A stretch of 64,000 nucleotides of DNA from Epiperipatus broadwayi (lineage: Eukaryota > Onychophora > Udeonychophora > Euonychophora > Peripatidae): NCBI GenBank assembly GCA_028023455.1, contig JAQFVV010006507.1:994001-1058000 (forward strand), written 5' to 3'. How positions within the stretch are numbered: the first letter of the stretch is position 1; the number at the start of each line of letters is the position of its first letter. The translations under genes and the position numbers were made by a program. Of this stretch, positions 36,760 to 47,460 are shown piece after piece. The notes under the pieces were generated by a model. The model was given only the letters and a program-made list of their open reading frames with translations, was not told where the DNA came from and made no database searches.

Positions 36760-38426
36760 TATACCCTTTTCTTTAGGTCTAAATTTATTTGCTGTATATC
36801 AATTTATTAAAAAAATTAAATTTAAGATATGTTTTAGTGGTATGATTACTATGTTATTATGACAGTCTTTAAAAGCTTGGTCAAGATTAAATGAAAATAT
36901 TTAAATACATAAAACTATGTTAAATATGTTTAAACAGTTAAATAATGTAAAATGCTATAATTTTGTATGGTTGGAAAAGCTGGCCTTCATAAAATAGTGT
37001 ATTAATAAGTCTTATAAATAAGTATTAACAATTGAATTTTAAAAGTAATAATCTATAATTAAATAAATAGTATATTTTACAGTATAAATTATATTTAATG
37101 ATTGTATTTAAAATTATATGTCTAAAATAGTATAGTTGGTAGAGAAATGTGTATTTAAGTTTATAGTACCAAATTTATTATTAAAATTGTATTATTATAT
37201 TATTATATAATATTTTGCAATTCTACATTTATTTTATTTCCAGAGAGGATTTGATACAGTCTGTCTGAATTGTAAGTCATGTGGCATGTAAATATTCATA
37301 CCTGTGTGCTTACTAGTTTTCTTGTTTACAAAATTTCAAAATTGTTTTAAAAAACTGTACTATAGAATTAAAAATGTTTATTTGTCTATAACCAGATAAA
37401 ATATTTAAATTAGCTAGTATAAAATTTTAATAGGTTTTAAAATGAATGTAGGTAACAACAAATTAAACATTTTGTTTTACAGAAAATAGATACATTAAAA
37501 CTGAATGTTGAAAAAAAAATTAATAAAACATTATTTTTAAAAGTCATTTCAAAATATTTGGTTATCTTTAATAAAGTGTAAAAATTAATTTAGAATTAAT
37601 ATTTTAAAATAATATTAGACATTTGATGAGTCATTATTTTTTATTTTTAGTTTTAATTGTGTAATCTCAAAGTTATATGTAAGTTCATTGACCAGCTAAA
37701 AAGTGTAATCAACCAAACAGATTATCAATTTCTTGTGATATAAATATAGATGCTCAATTATTTTCAGCGACTTCTGTTAATTGTGTTTTCTTTCTGTTAG
37801 TCAAGTGTGCCTTTGTAGTTGTCAATTCTGTGCTGTAATAACTCTCCAATAACTTATTTTAAATAGTAAAGTGTACCAATTGACTTATTTTAAAAAAAGA
37901 GTATTATAAATAAATTATATATTTATTCAATTAAATATGTACTGTTAGGCAACTAAATTCCCTTACTAAGCATTTTTGTCAAAATTTTATCTAAATGTCA
38001 CATAAACATGGTAATCACAAAAAAATATCTACCTCGTTTAAAGGGATGTTGGAGGTAAAATTTTTAATTAAAAATATAAATTTAATACTGTGAATGGGGA
38101 GAAATATTTTAATAGTCAGGTTAATAGGCTGGACATTATATGAAGAGTTGAACAGAAAAATTGATAAGAAATTGAAAGTAATAATGTATTTTTATGTGGA
38201 AAGATACTTTTTATGTAAGACCTGAAAATAATACAGTAAAACTTTTCAAAAATCTTTCCATAAGTTTAAAGTAAATGATATTTTAAATACAAAATGCAGA
38301 AAATGTTTTCCATTTTGAAGAAAACATTATTCATAATTTTTTTAAAACTGTCATAAAACAAAATGATGTAAGAATAAAGACTGTTATTTAAAAAACTTAC
38401 ATGATAATTCTTTACATGTATTATAA
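36760..38426 (+). repeat. Family C 3' LTR, piece 1
   Basis: Aligns with 25202-26898 of the 5' LTR. The terminal TGTG has mutated to TATA. It ends at the 13-bp repeat that bounds the PLE block. Confidence 0.85.
38414..38426. repeat. 13-bp target duplication, left copy
   Basis: ACATGTATTATAA here and at 53017-53029. The uninterrupted 5' LTR has it once, as ACATGCATTATAA (26886-26898). The block 38427-53016 is therefore an insertion. Confidence 0.85.
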
Positions 38427-38587
38427 ATAGAAATTATTTTATACTCAGCTTCTTACTATATATATATATTGTGATATCGATAAGTCTATCTATATTTTAA
38501 AAATTGTCATTTGTTATTAAAAAAAAATCTCTTTGAGTTGATGTTTATATATGAAGTATTATTATTGTCTATGGTTATTAGGTATAG

Positions 38588-41090
38588 TGTAACGATCCGG
38601 AGAAAGCGACTTAACGTAATCTGCACTACGGGGCGCCATCTAGGCATTTGAACCTAGAAAAATTTATAAAGTAGGCAGATACGTAAGTCAAAAAAAAAAT
38701 TTTTTTTTTTTAAATATTTTGGTTCCGGTCGTTAGCCCATGTCACTAGCTCAGTGGAATAGCAGAGATTTAATAAGATAATATCTTATCTAATTATATTT
38801 CAATATTAAAAAAATAAATAAAATAAGCCACTGCCAGTAATTAACATATAAAAATTTATTTACGCACATATATATAAGATTTAAAATTATTTTAGTATTA
38901 GTTTTACATTTTAACATTTAACATTATTTTTAACTTTGACTTTTTGATTTTAATTTACATTTAATTACTATTATATTCTAATTTTACATTTTAATTAAGT
39001 TCACACAGATAAATTTATGAAAGCTTGTTTATAATGTTGAATATAGATCGGTTACATAGATTTCACGGTCAAAAACATTTCAAAGTAAACATAAACGATC
39101 AAAATACAAAATTATTGATTACTGACAATTGCGAGGGAACTTTATACGTAACCCAATAGTATTCACCATAAGATACTTGCATTGTCACCAACGACTTAAA
39201 AGACATCCGAATAAATACATTTTAAATACTCACTGTAAGGTATCATTATTTATCGAATGTCTATATATTTTGATCAAATATGAAAACCCAAAACATACTT
39301 AACCGATAACCAATCCATGCAAGCGTCTATAAACAACTTAAATTTAATGCATTTTTATTTAGGGTCAAGTATGAATAGACCACATAGATTTGCATTTGAA
39401 AATAAAATATTCTGTCCCTATTTAACCTTAGGCTAAAATTCGCAGTCAAACTGGCATAAATCCATCTGATACATCGATGTATTCAATGTAATATGGAATA
39501 CGGCAGCACCAAAAAGGTTAAGAGAAGATATTGACTTTCATTAGATAGGAATATTACTTCTATCCAATGAGAAGAACAATAAAAAAACTCCATAGAAAGG
39601 AACTGCGCTCTGCGTCTTATAATTCCTTCCATAGGCAAAACGGGAGAGTGCGGCATATATATATAAACGATTATGCCAGTAGCGAATCTCCGACTACATC
39701 TACTAACTACATCAATATATCCAATCCATTGACCCAATTTAACAACGAAACAAATAACCTAAGATTACCCTCCCCTAATATAACTTTACAAATCTATACA
39801 GCCATTCACGCCCGACTTAAGTTTAACATTTATATAATTTAACTTAACGGAAAACAGAAATCATAATAAAACTTAAAGAACAAAATTAAATAAATGGAAA
39901 TGATTTTAAATAAATAAATAAAAAATACATCAAATAACATTATTAATAAATTAAGTTGGTCAGATAGGATAATATTGCAATCATTTAAATATGGAAAATT
40001 TTAATTTAATGTTAATTGTTTATAAAGTTTTTACGGTTTTAGAAATGTTCATCTTTTACAGTTGCTTGCCATTTCAAATCCAGCATTAAATTTCCCGATG
40101 ATCCTGTGGTCCTCTGAATATAAGAAAAGCGATGTTTCATTTTTCCATTTTATAACAACTGAAGGGATTGAACGTGCGTCCTTCAATCTCTTCTCCCACA
40201 CCTCCGCACTAACATCTATCTGTCACATCGTAATAATCATAATAACTCACTGATTAATAATTTCCAAATTTTCCTTTTATACGTATTCGAAGGATTGACT
40301 TGGCATTATGTCATCGATATGTGATCCTTTCGCTGAGGTCCGATTTCCTGATGGATTTCTTTCATTGGCTATTTGTTTCTATTGTTTTCCTATCTGAGCC
40401 ATGTTTTTACATTTAAATGCCCAAGGCTGGTTTAAATTTGATTAATTAAATTTATCATTTCCATTTCTGAATAATTAACCTGTTTTCCAAATCAAAGATA
40501 TATTTAAAGATAAATTTAAAGATATAATTTTATCTCCAAATCTTTTTAAGTTTTTGTTTTTAAAATACCTTTTCTATTTTTAATACAGTTTTATTTTAAT
40601 AATTTTTTTATCTGTGCGATTTAATATATACGAGTTTAAGATGATATTTAATTTCAATTTTTAATTCTTAAAGAAAATTTTTAAATGCGAACTTTTTAAT
40701 TTACTTTCATGTTTAATAAATATAAAAAAAACAATGTAACGAACGTCTGTGCTCATTACATATCAGTAAAGTTGTAATGATCCGGAGAATGTAGACTTAA
40801 CGTAATCTGCACTACAGGGCGCCATCTAGGCATTTGAACCTAGAAAAATTTATAAAGTAGGCAGATACATAAATAAAAAAAAAATTTTTTTATTTTATTT
40901 TGATTCCGGTCGTTAGCCCATGTCACTAGCTCAGGGAGTAGCAGAGATTTAATATATATGAGTTTAAGATGATATTTAATTTCAATTTTTAATTCTTAAA
41001 TAAAATTTTTAAATGCAAACTTTTTAATTTACTTTCATGTTTAATAAATATAAAAAAAAAACAATGTAACGAACGTCTGTGCTCGTTACA
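38588..41090 (+). mobile_element. Small LTR-type element, family E (two LTR-like units)
   Basis: It is flanked by ATAG (38584-38587 and 41091-41094); the sister LTR shows the empty site GGTATAGTTATTG at ~47572-47584. It consists of unit 1 (38588-40760), a 12-bp spacer (40761-40772) and unit 2 (40773-41090). Both units begin TGTAA(C/T)GATCCGGAGAA and end TC(A/G)TTACA. Unit 2 lacks 1.85 kb present in unit 1, with GATTTAAT at the break (38766-38773 and 40618-40625). It carries no recognised gene; frames at 39483-39842 have no domain. It resembles LTRs with the internal region lost. Confidence 0.75.
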
Positions 41091-42521
41091 ATAGTTATTG
41101 TTTGAAGTTATTATTTTATTTATATGTTGATGGTACATCGTTATGAATATTTAATTATTATAAATAAATGAAGACATATAAATTGTTGATTATAAAAAAA
41201 GATTATTTATTTGCAGTGATTATTAAAAAAATGCAATATTATTATTTATGTATATTTTTAAAGCTGTCAAATAAATTTTCAATTTAATATTTTTTATATA
41301 TATATGCTTGATATTTTTTTTATTTTAATGTTAATTGTTTAAAATAAAACATGTGTAACAATGGTTTTCAAAACAGCATTTGCTAGCACGTGGAACAACA
41401 GCAACAACAAAAAAGAAGCTATTATTATTAGGATAGTGATTAAAAAACAAAAAGGATAAAATTTTGTTGTACTTTGTTTCTTTGAAATTACCATTTTTCA
41501 GAATATTGGAATAAGATAGATTTCTATGGTAAATACATAAATCATGACAGGCTAATAGAGATATATCGCAGCTAAGAGGCTGCACCATTTTCTTTCATTT
41601 ATTCCAAGGCAGTTTAAAAAGAAAAACTAAGAACATTTTAACACATGAATTTCATCGCGTTTGAAGCCGAAATTTGATATAGCTATCTGGAATTTATAAT
41701 GGTCAATCTAATAATAATCTGGAGGTAACCAGAATTAATATATTGGATTCAACATTTCAATTTATTTATTTGTTTTGCAAGGAAAGAAATTTTAGAAGGA
41801 TAAAAATATACATCCATCCAAGAATTGACCATTTTCTCTAACGTGATAGTTTCTTCACTTTAACTAGAATGCATTCTAATATTAAATGGATAAAGGAATA
41901 AAACAATGGAATAAGTTGACTTTTGAAAGAAGAATAAATAGGTGAACTTTAAAAGGTAGTAAAAAAACTTTATTAATATATTAATTTATTTATTTTCTTT
42001 TTTTTAACTTCATGAAATAAATAGGTGAACTTTAAAAGGTAGTAAAAAACTTTATTAATATATATGTTTATATATATATATAGTTTTGAGATCAATATTC
42101 TTTTTTTTTACTTTTATTTTTCATTATAAAATATAACGTTTTTATAAATATTCAATTCAAGCGACTTGTTTTCTAACAGCAATAAACATTTAACAGGTTT
42201 CAAAATTAACACTTAAGTAATTTAAAATCTTAAAGTATGGCTTATAAGTTTGGGTTGCTATGAGATGTTATGTATATTTTAATAAGTAAATTTATATTCG
42301 CAAATTTTTATTATAAAAATTGTTTTATTATTAATTTATGTATTTCCATTTTTTTAACTTCATATAATAATTCTTATGCAGACCAAAACAATGATTTATA
42401 TATATTTGCTGTATATAATATTTTTTATTTTTTTTTATTATTTTAAATATCTGAAAAATATAAATATGGATTTGTATTTATATTAATACCTACTTGTTAA
42501 GCACAGATATGTCTTTATCTA

Positions 42522-42616
<95 letters not shown>
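42522..42616. repeat. (TA)n microsatellite in family D 5' LTR
   Basis: About 95 bp of TA here, against about a dozen bases at the same site in the 3' LTR (49001-49013). It therefore expanded or shrank after insertion. Confidence 0.9.
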
Positions 42617-42617
<1 letters not shown>

Positions 42618-43189
42618 TTATTGCAAGTATATATGTATATTTATTATTTGGATTTGTATTTAAAACATTGATATTACCTAAAATTAAACCCTAATATAAA
42701 AATAAAGGATGTACTATTTGTTTTATAAGTAATGCCTTTGTAATTTATTTGAAAGAGTATTAATATTTTATTCTTATTTTTCTTTTAATGCCAGAGTCAT
42801 TATGAAATTAATTGAATTCACAATTTAATAGAGGATAACTTCATATTTCACTTATTGTTTAGTCTTTAGGCCACTTACACATATTATTATTCATTGATAT
42901 GGTTAGATATACATAAATTTACATAATAGATGTGTATATTGGATTTAATAGAATTCCCTTTGTTTCTGATATATATTTGATTAGTTAGTCATGTCAACCT
43001 TGAAAATAAATTATAATGATAGATCTCATTGCTCTGTATGATTTTAGATTTATTTCATGTATAGCTAGTTGGAAGGGCATATAAACAATTTATTTAAATA
43101 TAACTGGGATAATTTTGTCTTTCTTCATTTAAATCATACAATCTATTATATCAGGCTTTCTCAACAATTGGATTCATTTACATTATGTA

Positions 43190-43595
43190 TATTCCATTAC
43201 GTTTATCATCCAATGTTTGAAGCATTATTTTCTTCTCATATATTGATGTTCCATTACATTTGAGGTATATGTTTATATGATATATTGTCCATTACATTTG
43301 GCACCACAAACTGTTGGTCCCAGTTAACTGATGATTGGTATAATGGAATAAAAGTATGTTCCATTACATTTGGATGCCACAACATGGTCAGCATAATATG
43401 TTTGTTTAATTATTCATTACATTTGGTGTATCAAAGTTAGGGGCTTGGTTAACTAATGATTATTGTTGCAAAAGTTCATATTTATTTTCATTTGAGATCA
43501 TATAAAGATACATTCCATTATATTTGGCTTTGCCAATGTTTGGGGCCTTCTTTCTTCAATTTAAATGGAATGCAGCAAGTACATTCCATTACATT
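43190..43595 (+). repeat. Ladder of degenerate LTR-end/PBS-like copies
   Basis: TTCCATTACATTTGG-like words start at about 43191, 43248, 43288, 43360, 43412, 43513 and 43583. Most are followed by a decayed version of the real primer site: CATCCAATGTTTGAAGC, GCACCACAAACTGTTGG, ATGCCACAACATGG, TATCAAAGTTAGGGGCTTGG and TGCCAATGTTTGGGGCC. The last one is the true junction. The 3' LTR has the same set, including ACACCACAACGTGG at ~49729. Spacing is irregular, roughly 40-100 bp. Confidence 0.7.
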
Positions 43596-43618
43596 TGCCG
43601 CCCAACGTGGGGCTCGAA
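43596..43618 (+). promoter_or_regulatory. Primer-binding site, tRNA-Lys(CUU) type
   Basis: CGCCCAACGTGGGGCTCGAA, two bases after the LTR end, is complementary to the 3' end of animal tRNA-Lys(CUU). One base differs near the CCA complement (TGC instead of TGG). Confidence 0.85.
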
Positions 43619-45008
43619 ATAAGCTAATTAGGGTTTGAAATTCCCCACATACCTGAGAGATGTGTAGTATATATATTAATATGAGATGTTTAGTTTAAAG
43701 AAAGAGAAGCATTTTTGTGTGTTTAATTTTTTTTATATAAATGGAAATATTTTGGCCTTATGTTTAGATGGTGATTGTTACTGTTATTGTATTTTTTAAT
43801 GATGAAAGATAAATATAGTCATGAAGCAGTTTAATTTCAATTTAAAAATTATATTGATGGTGTTAAATTATAGCGTAATAATTTTGTCTATATTTGGAAA
43901 GTTTATGTTGTAGAAAATCTATAATTTTGAGGGTTAGATTGGATATTTGATTGTTGGAGTTTGGTTGGTTCTGTTGCATGTATTGATGTTGGATGGTAAA
44001 TTTTTGTCATTGTCTTGAGGATGTGATGCATTCATGTCACTTGTGATTGATTGATCTCATTTACTGCTCCAACCCAAATTTTGATGTTTATTATTATTTA
44101 TCATGAAGCAGTTAACAGTAGTCCTGCCATGATTTTACCTTTAAGACTCCAGAGAGAGTAAGGTATAATTATTTTTGATATATGTATAATATTTGCCTCT
44201 AAGATTCCCAAAGATGAGCAAGGAAATCTTTTATAAATAATAGCCCCTAAGACTTGGATGTAAGCAGGGCAGTGCAATAGTGTTTTCAAAAAATTATTAT
44301 GGGTTGTAGTAGCTTGGATAGAATGAAATGTGATAATCATCTAAGTGTTCATGAAACATTGTATGCTTTAAGAGTAGTGATTGAATTCTTTTATCTATAT
44401 CAAAGTTGTGAAGTGCTAATCAATCTTTTGGCTGTCAGTATCTGTCAGATCTTTAGAGAAATAGATAAGTATATAACCTAAATTTATAGCACCAAATTTA
44501 AGGACTCGGTTAATTGATTATTCTTGATGACAAATAATCTATTACATTGGTTATCAATTAGGGCTTGAAAAACAAACATATCAATTTTATATTTTCCATT
44601 ATAAGTGACTTTTAAACATGAAGTTCAATTAGTGAATGTTTGTTGATAATAAATTGCATTAGTACAATTTTAGTAAAATAGTGTTTTGGGCACAAAAGCT
44701 AATAATTAGTGAAGTTGATTTTTTTTTTGTATATAAAATGGTGTTAAGTTTTAAGGTCCAGAAAATTTATAGGCATCGATTTAAGCATTTTATATTTAAC
44801 TACCATTATTTTGAATGAGAAAGTTGTCTCACTATATTATCAAATTAGTTATTTTTAAGGCATGCAAACATTTAGTTGTATTTTAAATATTTCAAGGTTA
44901 TATTGAATTTGATATGAAATTTCCACATTTCAATATGGTATAAGTGTAGAATATTTATTATCATTAAATATAAATAAATGTTATTTAGTGATATCAGTTG
45001 TTACTCTC

Positions 45009-45077
<69 letters not shown>

Positions 45078-45344
45078 GAAATTTGTTGATGTTATGGTGA
45101 TAGATAAAATTTTTTTTTTAAGCGAAGAAGTTCATGAGTTCAAACAACTGAAATTTAGATTGTCGGATAGCTACTATGAATAATAAAATTAAAAGGCTTG
45201 CATTTTGCTTAGTTGAGTAATTGCTTGTTGGGATAATGATTGGAGGTGGTGAGCCCTTGATCTGTGGTAGTTACTATATAGATATATATAGATATATCTT
45301 AGATTTTTTTTGTATGAGTATATAATATTACAGTACTAGTAATA
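43619..45344. other. Family D untranslated leader
   Basis: 1.7 kb with no sound frame. Two decayed copies of the PBS-flanking repeat recur at ~44490-44530 (CACCAAATTTAAGGACTCGG) and ~44548-44580 (CTATTACATTGG...AATTAGGGCTTGAAA). (TA)n at 45011-45073. Confidence 0.5.
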
Positions 45345-45421
45345 ATGGATAATAGTAACGAAATGCCAGTTAGTGGTAATTTTGGTTTGGGGAGTTTAAT
45401 AGAGAAACTGGAGGCTATGAT

Positions 45422-45685
45422 GAAAACCAACTCTAATGAATTAAAAGATCTTAGAGCTGAGATAAAAACAAATTCTGATGAACTTTCCCAGAAACTAGAA
45501 TCTAGATTAAAAACAAATTCTGATGAACTTTCCCAGAAACTAGAATCTAGATTAAAAACAAATTCTGATGAACTTTTCCAGAAACTAGAATCTAGATTAA
45601 AAACAAATTCTGATGAACTTTCTCAGAAACTAGAGACTAGTTTAAAAACCAACTCTGATGAACTAAAAGAGGAACTTAGAACTGA
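45422..45685 (+). repeat. 45-bp coding minisatellite
   Basis: AAAACAAATTCTGATGAACT and the following 25 bases recur about five times, some units nearly identical. The period (15 codons) keeps the reading frame. Confidence 0.9.
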
Positions 45686-46334
45686 GATGAATGTCAATTC
45701 TAATGAACTTTCTAGGGAATTAAAAGATGAATTAAAAGCTCTGGTAGATAATAGTTTTATAAGATTGGACACAACAGATTATAAAGAACCCATAGATGTG
45801 ACTAGTGAAAATATTAATGAAAACAAAGGGTATGTTAAAATAGTTGATATATTCTTAGAAATAAAATTAAATTCAGAAAAGCAATCAGAAAAAGTAGAAT
45901 TAAGTTGTGAAAGATTAAATGACATTGTTCAGAATTTAGGAATTGGACAGTTAGGTTTTCAATGGTTAGACAATAGTACTCTAGAGTTAAGAGAAATGAA
46001 AATGAATTATAATAAAATGAATGAAGGTGTTCAAACTTTAGAAGTTGAATTAAGTTCACCAGAAAAGATTAAAATTAACTCTCAAAAATTACTAGAAAGA
46101 ACAGAATGTGTTTATCAAAGTCAATATAAAGAACAGTATCATAGTAATTTTGTGTAGTACAAAGAAAGCATATTTTTATATATATTAGAACATAAATATT
46201 TGAGTGGTAATTTGTACCATTGTTGCAATAGAAATGACTTATTTTACAAGTATGCCAGTAGGACAAAGTTCGTAAGATATATCTTATTGAAATTTGAGAG
46301 AAATAAAAAGGTATTCAATTTAAATATTGGTAGA

Positions 46335-46760
46335 AAGATTATTGATGTAGAAAAAGAAATTGGAAAAGTTAAGATCAAACTTAAAATGATAGAAGATGAT
46401 CTGATTAATATAGATTTTTTTAAAGAAAATGTAAATAAAGAAAGAGATATTGGAAAAGCCAAAGTCAAACTTAAAGTTATAGATGGAAAGATAAATAATA
46501 TTGATTTTCTTAAAGAGAATATTGACAAGGAAAGAGATGTAGGGAAAGCAAAGGTAAAATTTAAAAGAATAAACGAAAATATATTTAATTTAATTCTTAG
46601 CAGAAAAATTATTGATAAAGAAAAAGAAATTGGCAAAGCCAAAATTAAACTTAAATTGAGAAGTGATGATGTTATTAGTAAAGATTTTCTTCGAGAAAAT
46701 ATAGCTAAGGAAAGAGATTTAAGTAAACCTAAAGTTAAACTGAAAAGAATTAATATAGTA
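46335..46760 (+). repeat. 90-bp coding repeat, ~5 units
   Basis: Each unit encodes 30 residues of the form DKEKEIGKAKIKLK followed by a variable part and DFLKENI. Units are diverged but in register. Confidence 0.85.
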
Positions 46761-47448
46761 ATGTTATTGTTGTAAAACAAAATGATTTTCAAGAGTCCTT
46801 TAATGTTGAAGTTGTATCACATCAATCTGATTTGCAATTTTTAAAGGATTATTTGGAAAATTTGAATGAATACCATTCAAAATTTCCCAGAGAATTGTTT
46901 TTAATTGAACGTAGAACAAGTGAAGTAAAATAAAGACTTACTCAAGTTGACGATGTTTATAAAGATAGTCAAAGGAAAAGTAAGATTATCTGATAAAATA
47001 GCAACTGTTATTGATAAAGTTAAGAATTATGTTAGTGCTTATGATCAAGTTACTATTTATGTAAAGGATATAGATGCAGAATCTAAGGAGTTCATAGCAA
47101 AATCTTTAGATGCTGTTCCCAAAATTATTCAAAAGCAATTGAATTATACAAAAACGTTATATAAAAATCTTGTAAATTAAAGCAAATTTCTTCACAGAAT
47201 TCAACATACTGGAAATTCTTTTCAAGAAGAATTAAAAAGGCACTTTTGATTATTATTTTTTTTTAAAGAAAACTTGGACAAATATTTAGATGATCTGAAA
47301 GATAGATATAAATAAATAAATATGGTTATTAATAAGAAAAATAATATTCTTTAAACCATGTTAGTCCTTAGAAAGATTACAAATTTGAAAAGTTTTTCAA
47401 TATCTCATAATTAATTAGTTATTTGCAAAGACATTTTTTTTCCAGTGG

Positions 47449-47460
47449 ATTAGGGGATAT
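47449..47460 (+). promoter_or_regulatory. Polypurine tract, family D
   Basis: GATTAGGGGATA lies just before the 3' LTR start TGTAAAT. Confidence 0.6.

Larger units (their letters stand above)
38470..43593 (+). repeat. Family D 5' LTR with nested insertion
   Basis: Collinear with 47461-49949 once 38588-41094 is removed. It contains a local ~83-bp duplication (GGTGAACTTTAAAAGGTAG at ~41942 and ~42025), an expanded (TA)n, and the PBS-like ladder at its 3' end. The minus frame at 41331-41588 recurs in the other LTR only because the LTRs are copies. Confidence 0.85.
45345..47180 (+). pseudogene. Family D gag-like coiled-coil ORF, one stop and shifts
   Basis: Three frames (45345-46157, 46200-46775, 46947-47180) share the same phase. 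A single TAG (46155-46157) separates the first two, and the frame stays open across it. Between the second and third, 46778-46932 is open in another phase, so two small shifts occurred. Residues ~25-130 are a coiled coil built from 15-residue repeats (LKTNSDELSQKLESR). The second part holds 30-residue repeats (KERDIGKAKVKLK...). The C-terminus is again helical. No capsid, zinc knuckle or enzyme is visible. Its place after the PBS and leader makes it the gag equivalent. Antisense frames (45835-46059, 46244-46792) are shadows. Confidence 0.7.

Noticed and set aside
38740-38770. tRNA-like word CTAGCTCAGTGGAATAGCAG in family E
   Set aside because: Resembles a D-arm/A box, but no B box follows at the right distance and no cloverleaf can be drawn.
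41331-41588. Minus frame MVQPLSCDISLLACHD..., repeated at 47869-48072
   Set aside because: Present twice only because it lies in both LTRs of one element; the second copy ends differently and no domain is seen.
43596-43618. A tRNA-Lys gene
   Set aside because: Only the 3' complement is present, directly after an LTR end; it is a primer-binding site.
45422-45685. CRISPR-like regular repeats
   Set aside because: Contiguous 45-bp coding minisatellite with no spacers, in a eukaryotic retroelement.
46244-46792. 182-codon minus frame, membrane-protein-like
   Set aside because: Antisense shadow of the Lys/Glu-rich repeat frame of family D; hydrophobicity follows from the complement of A-rich codons.
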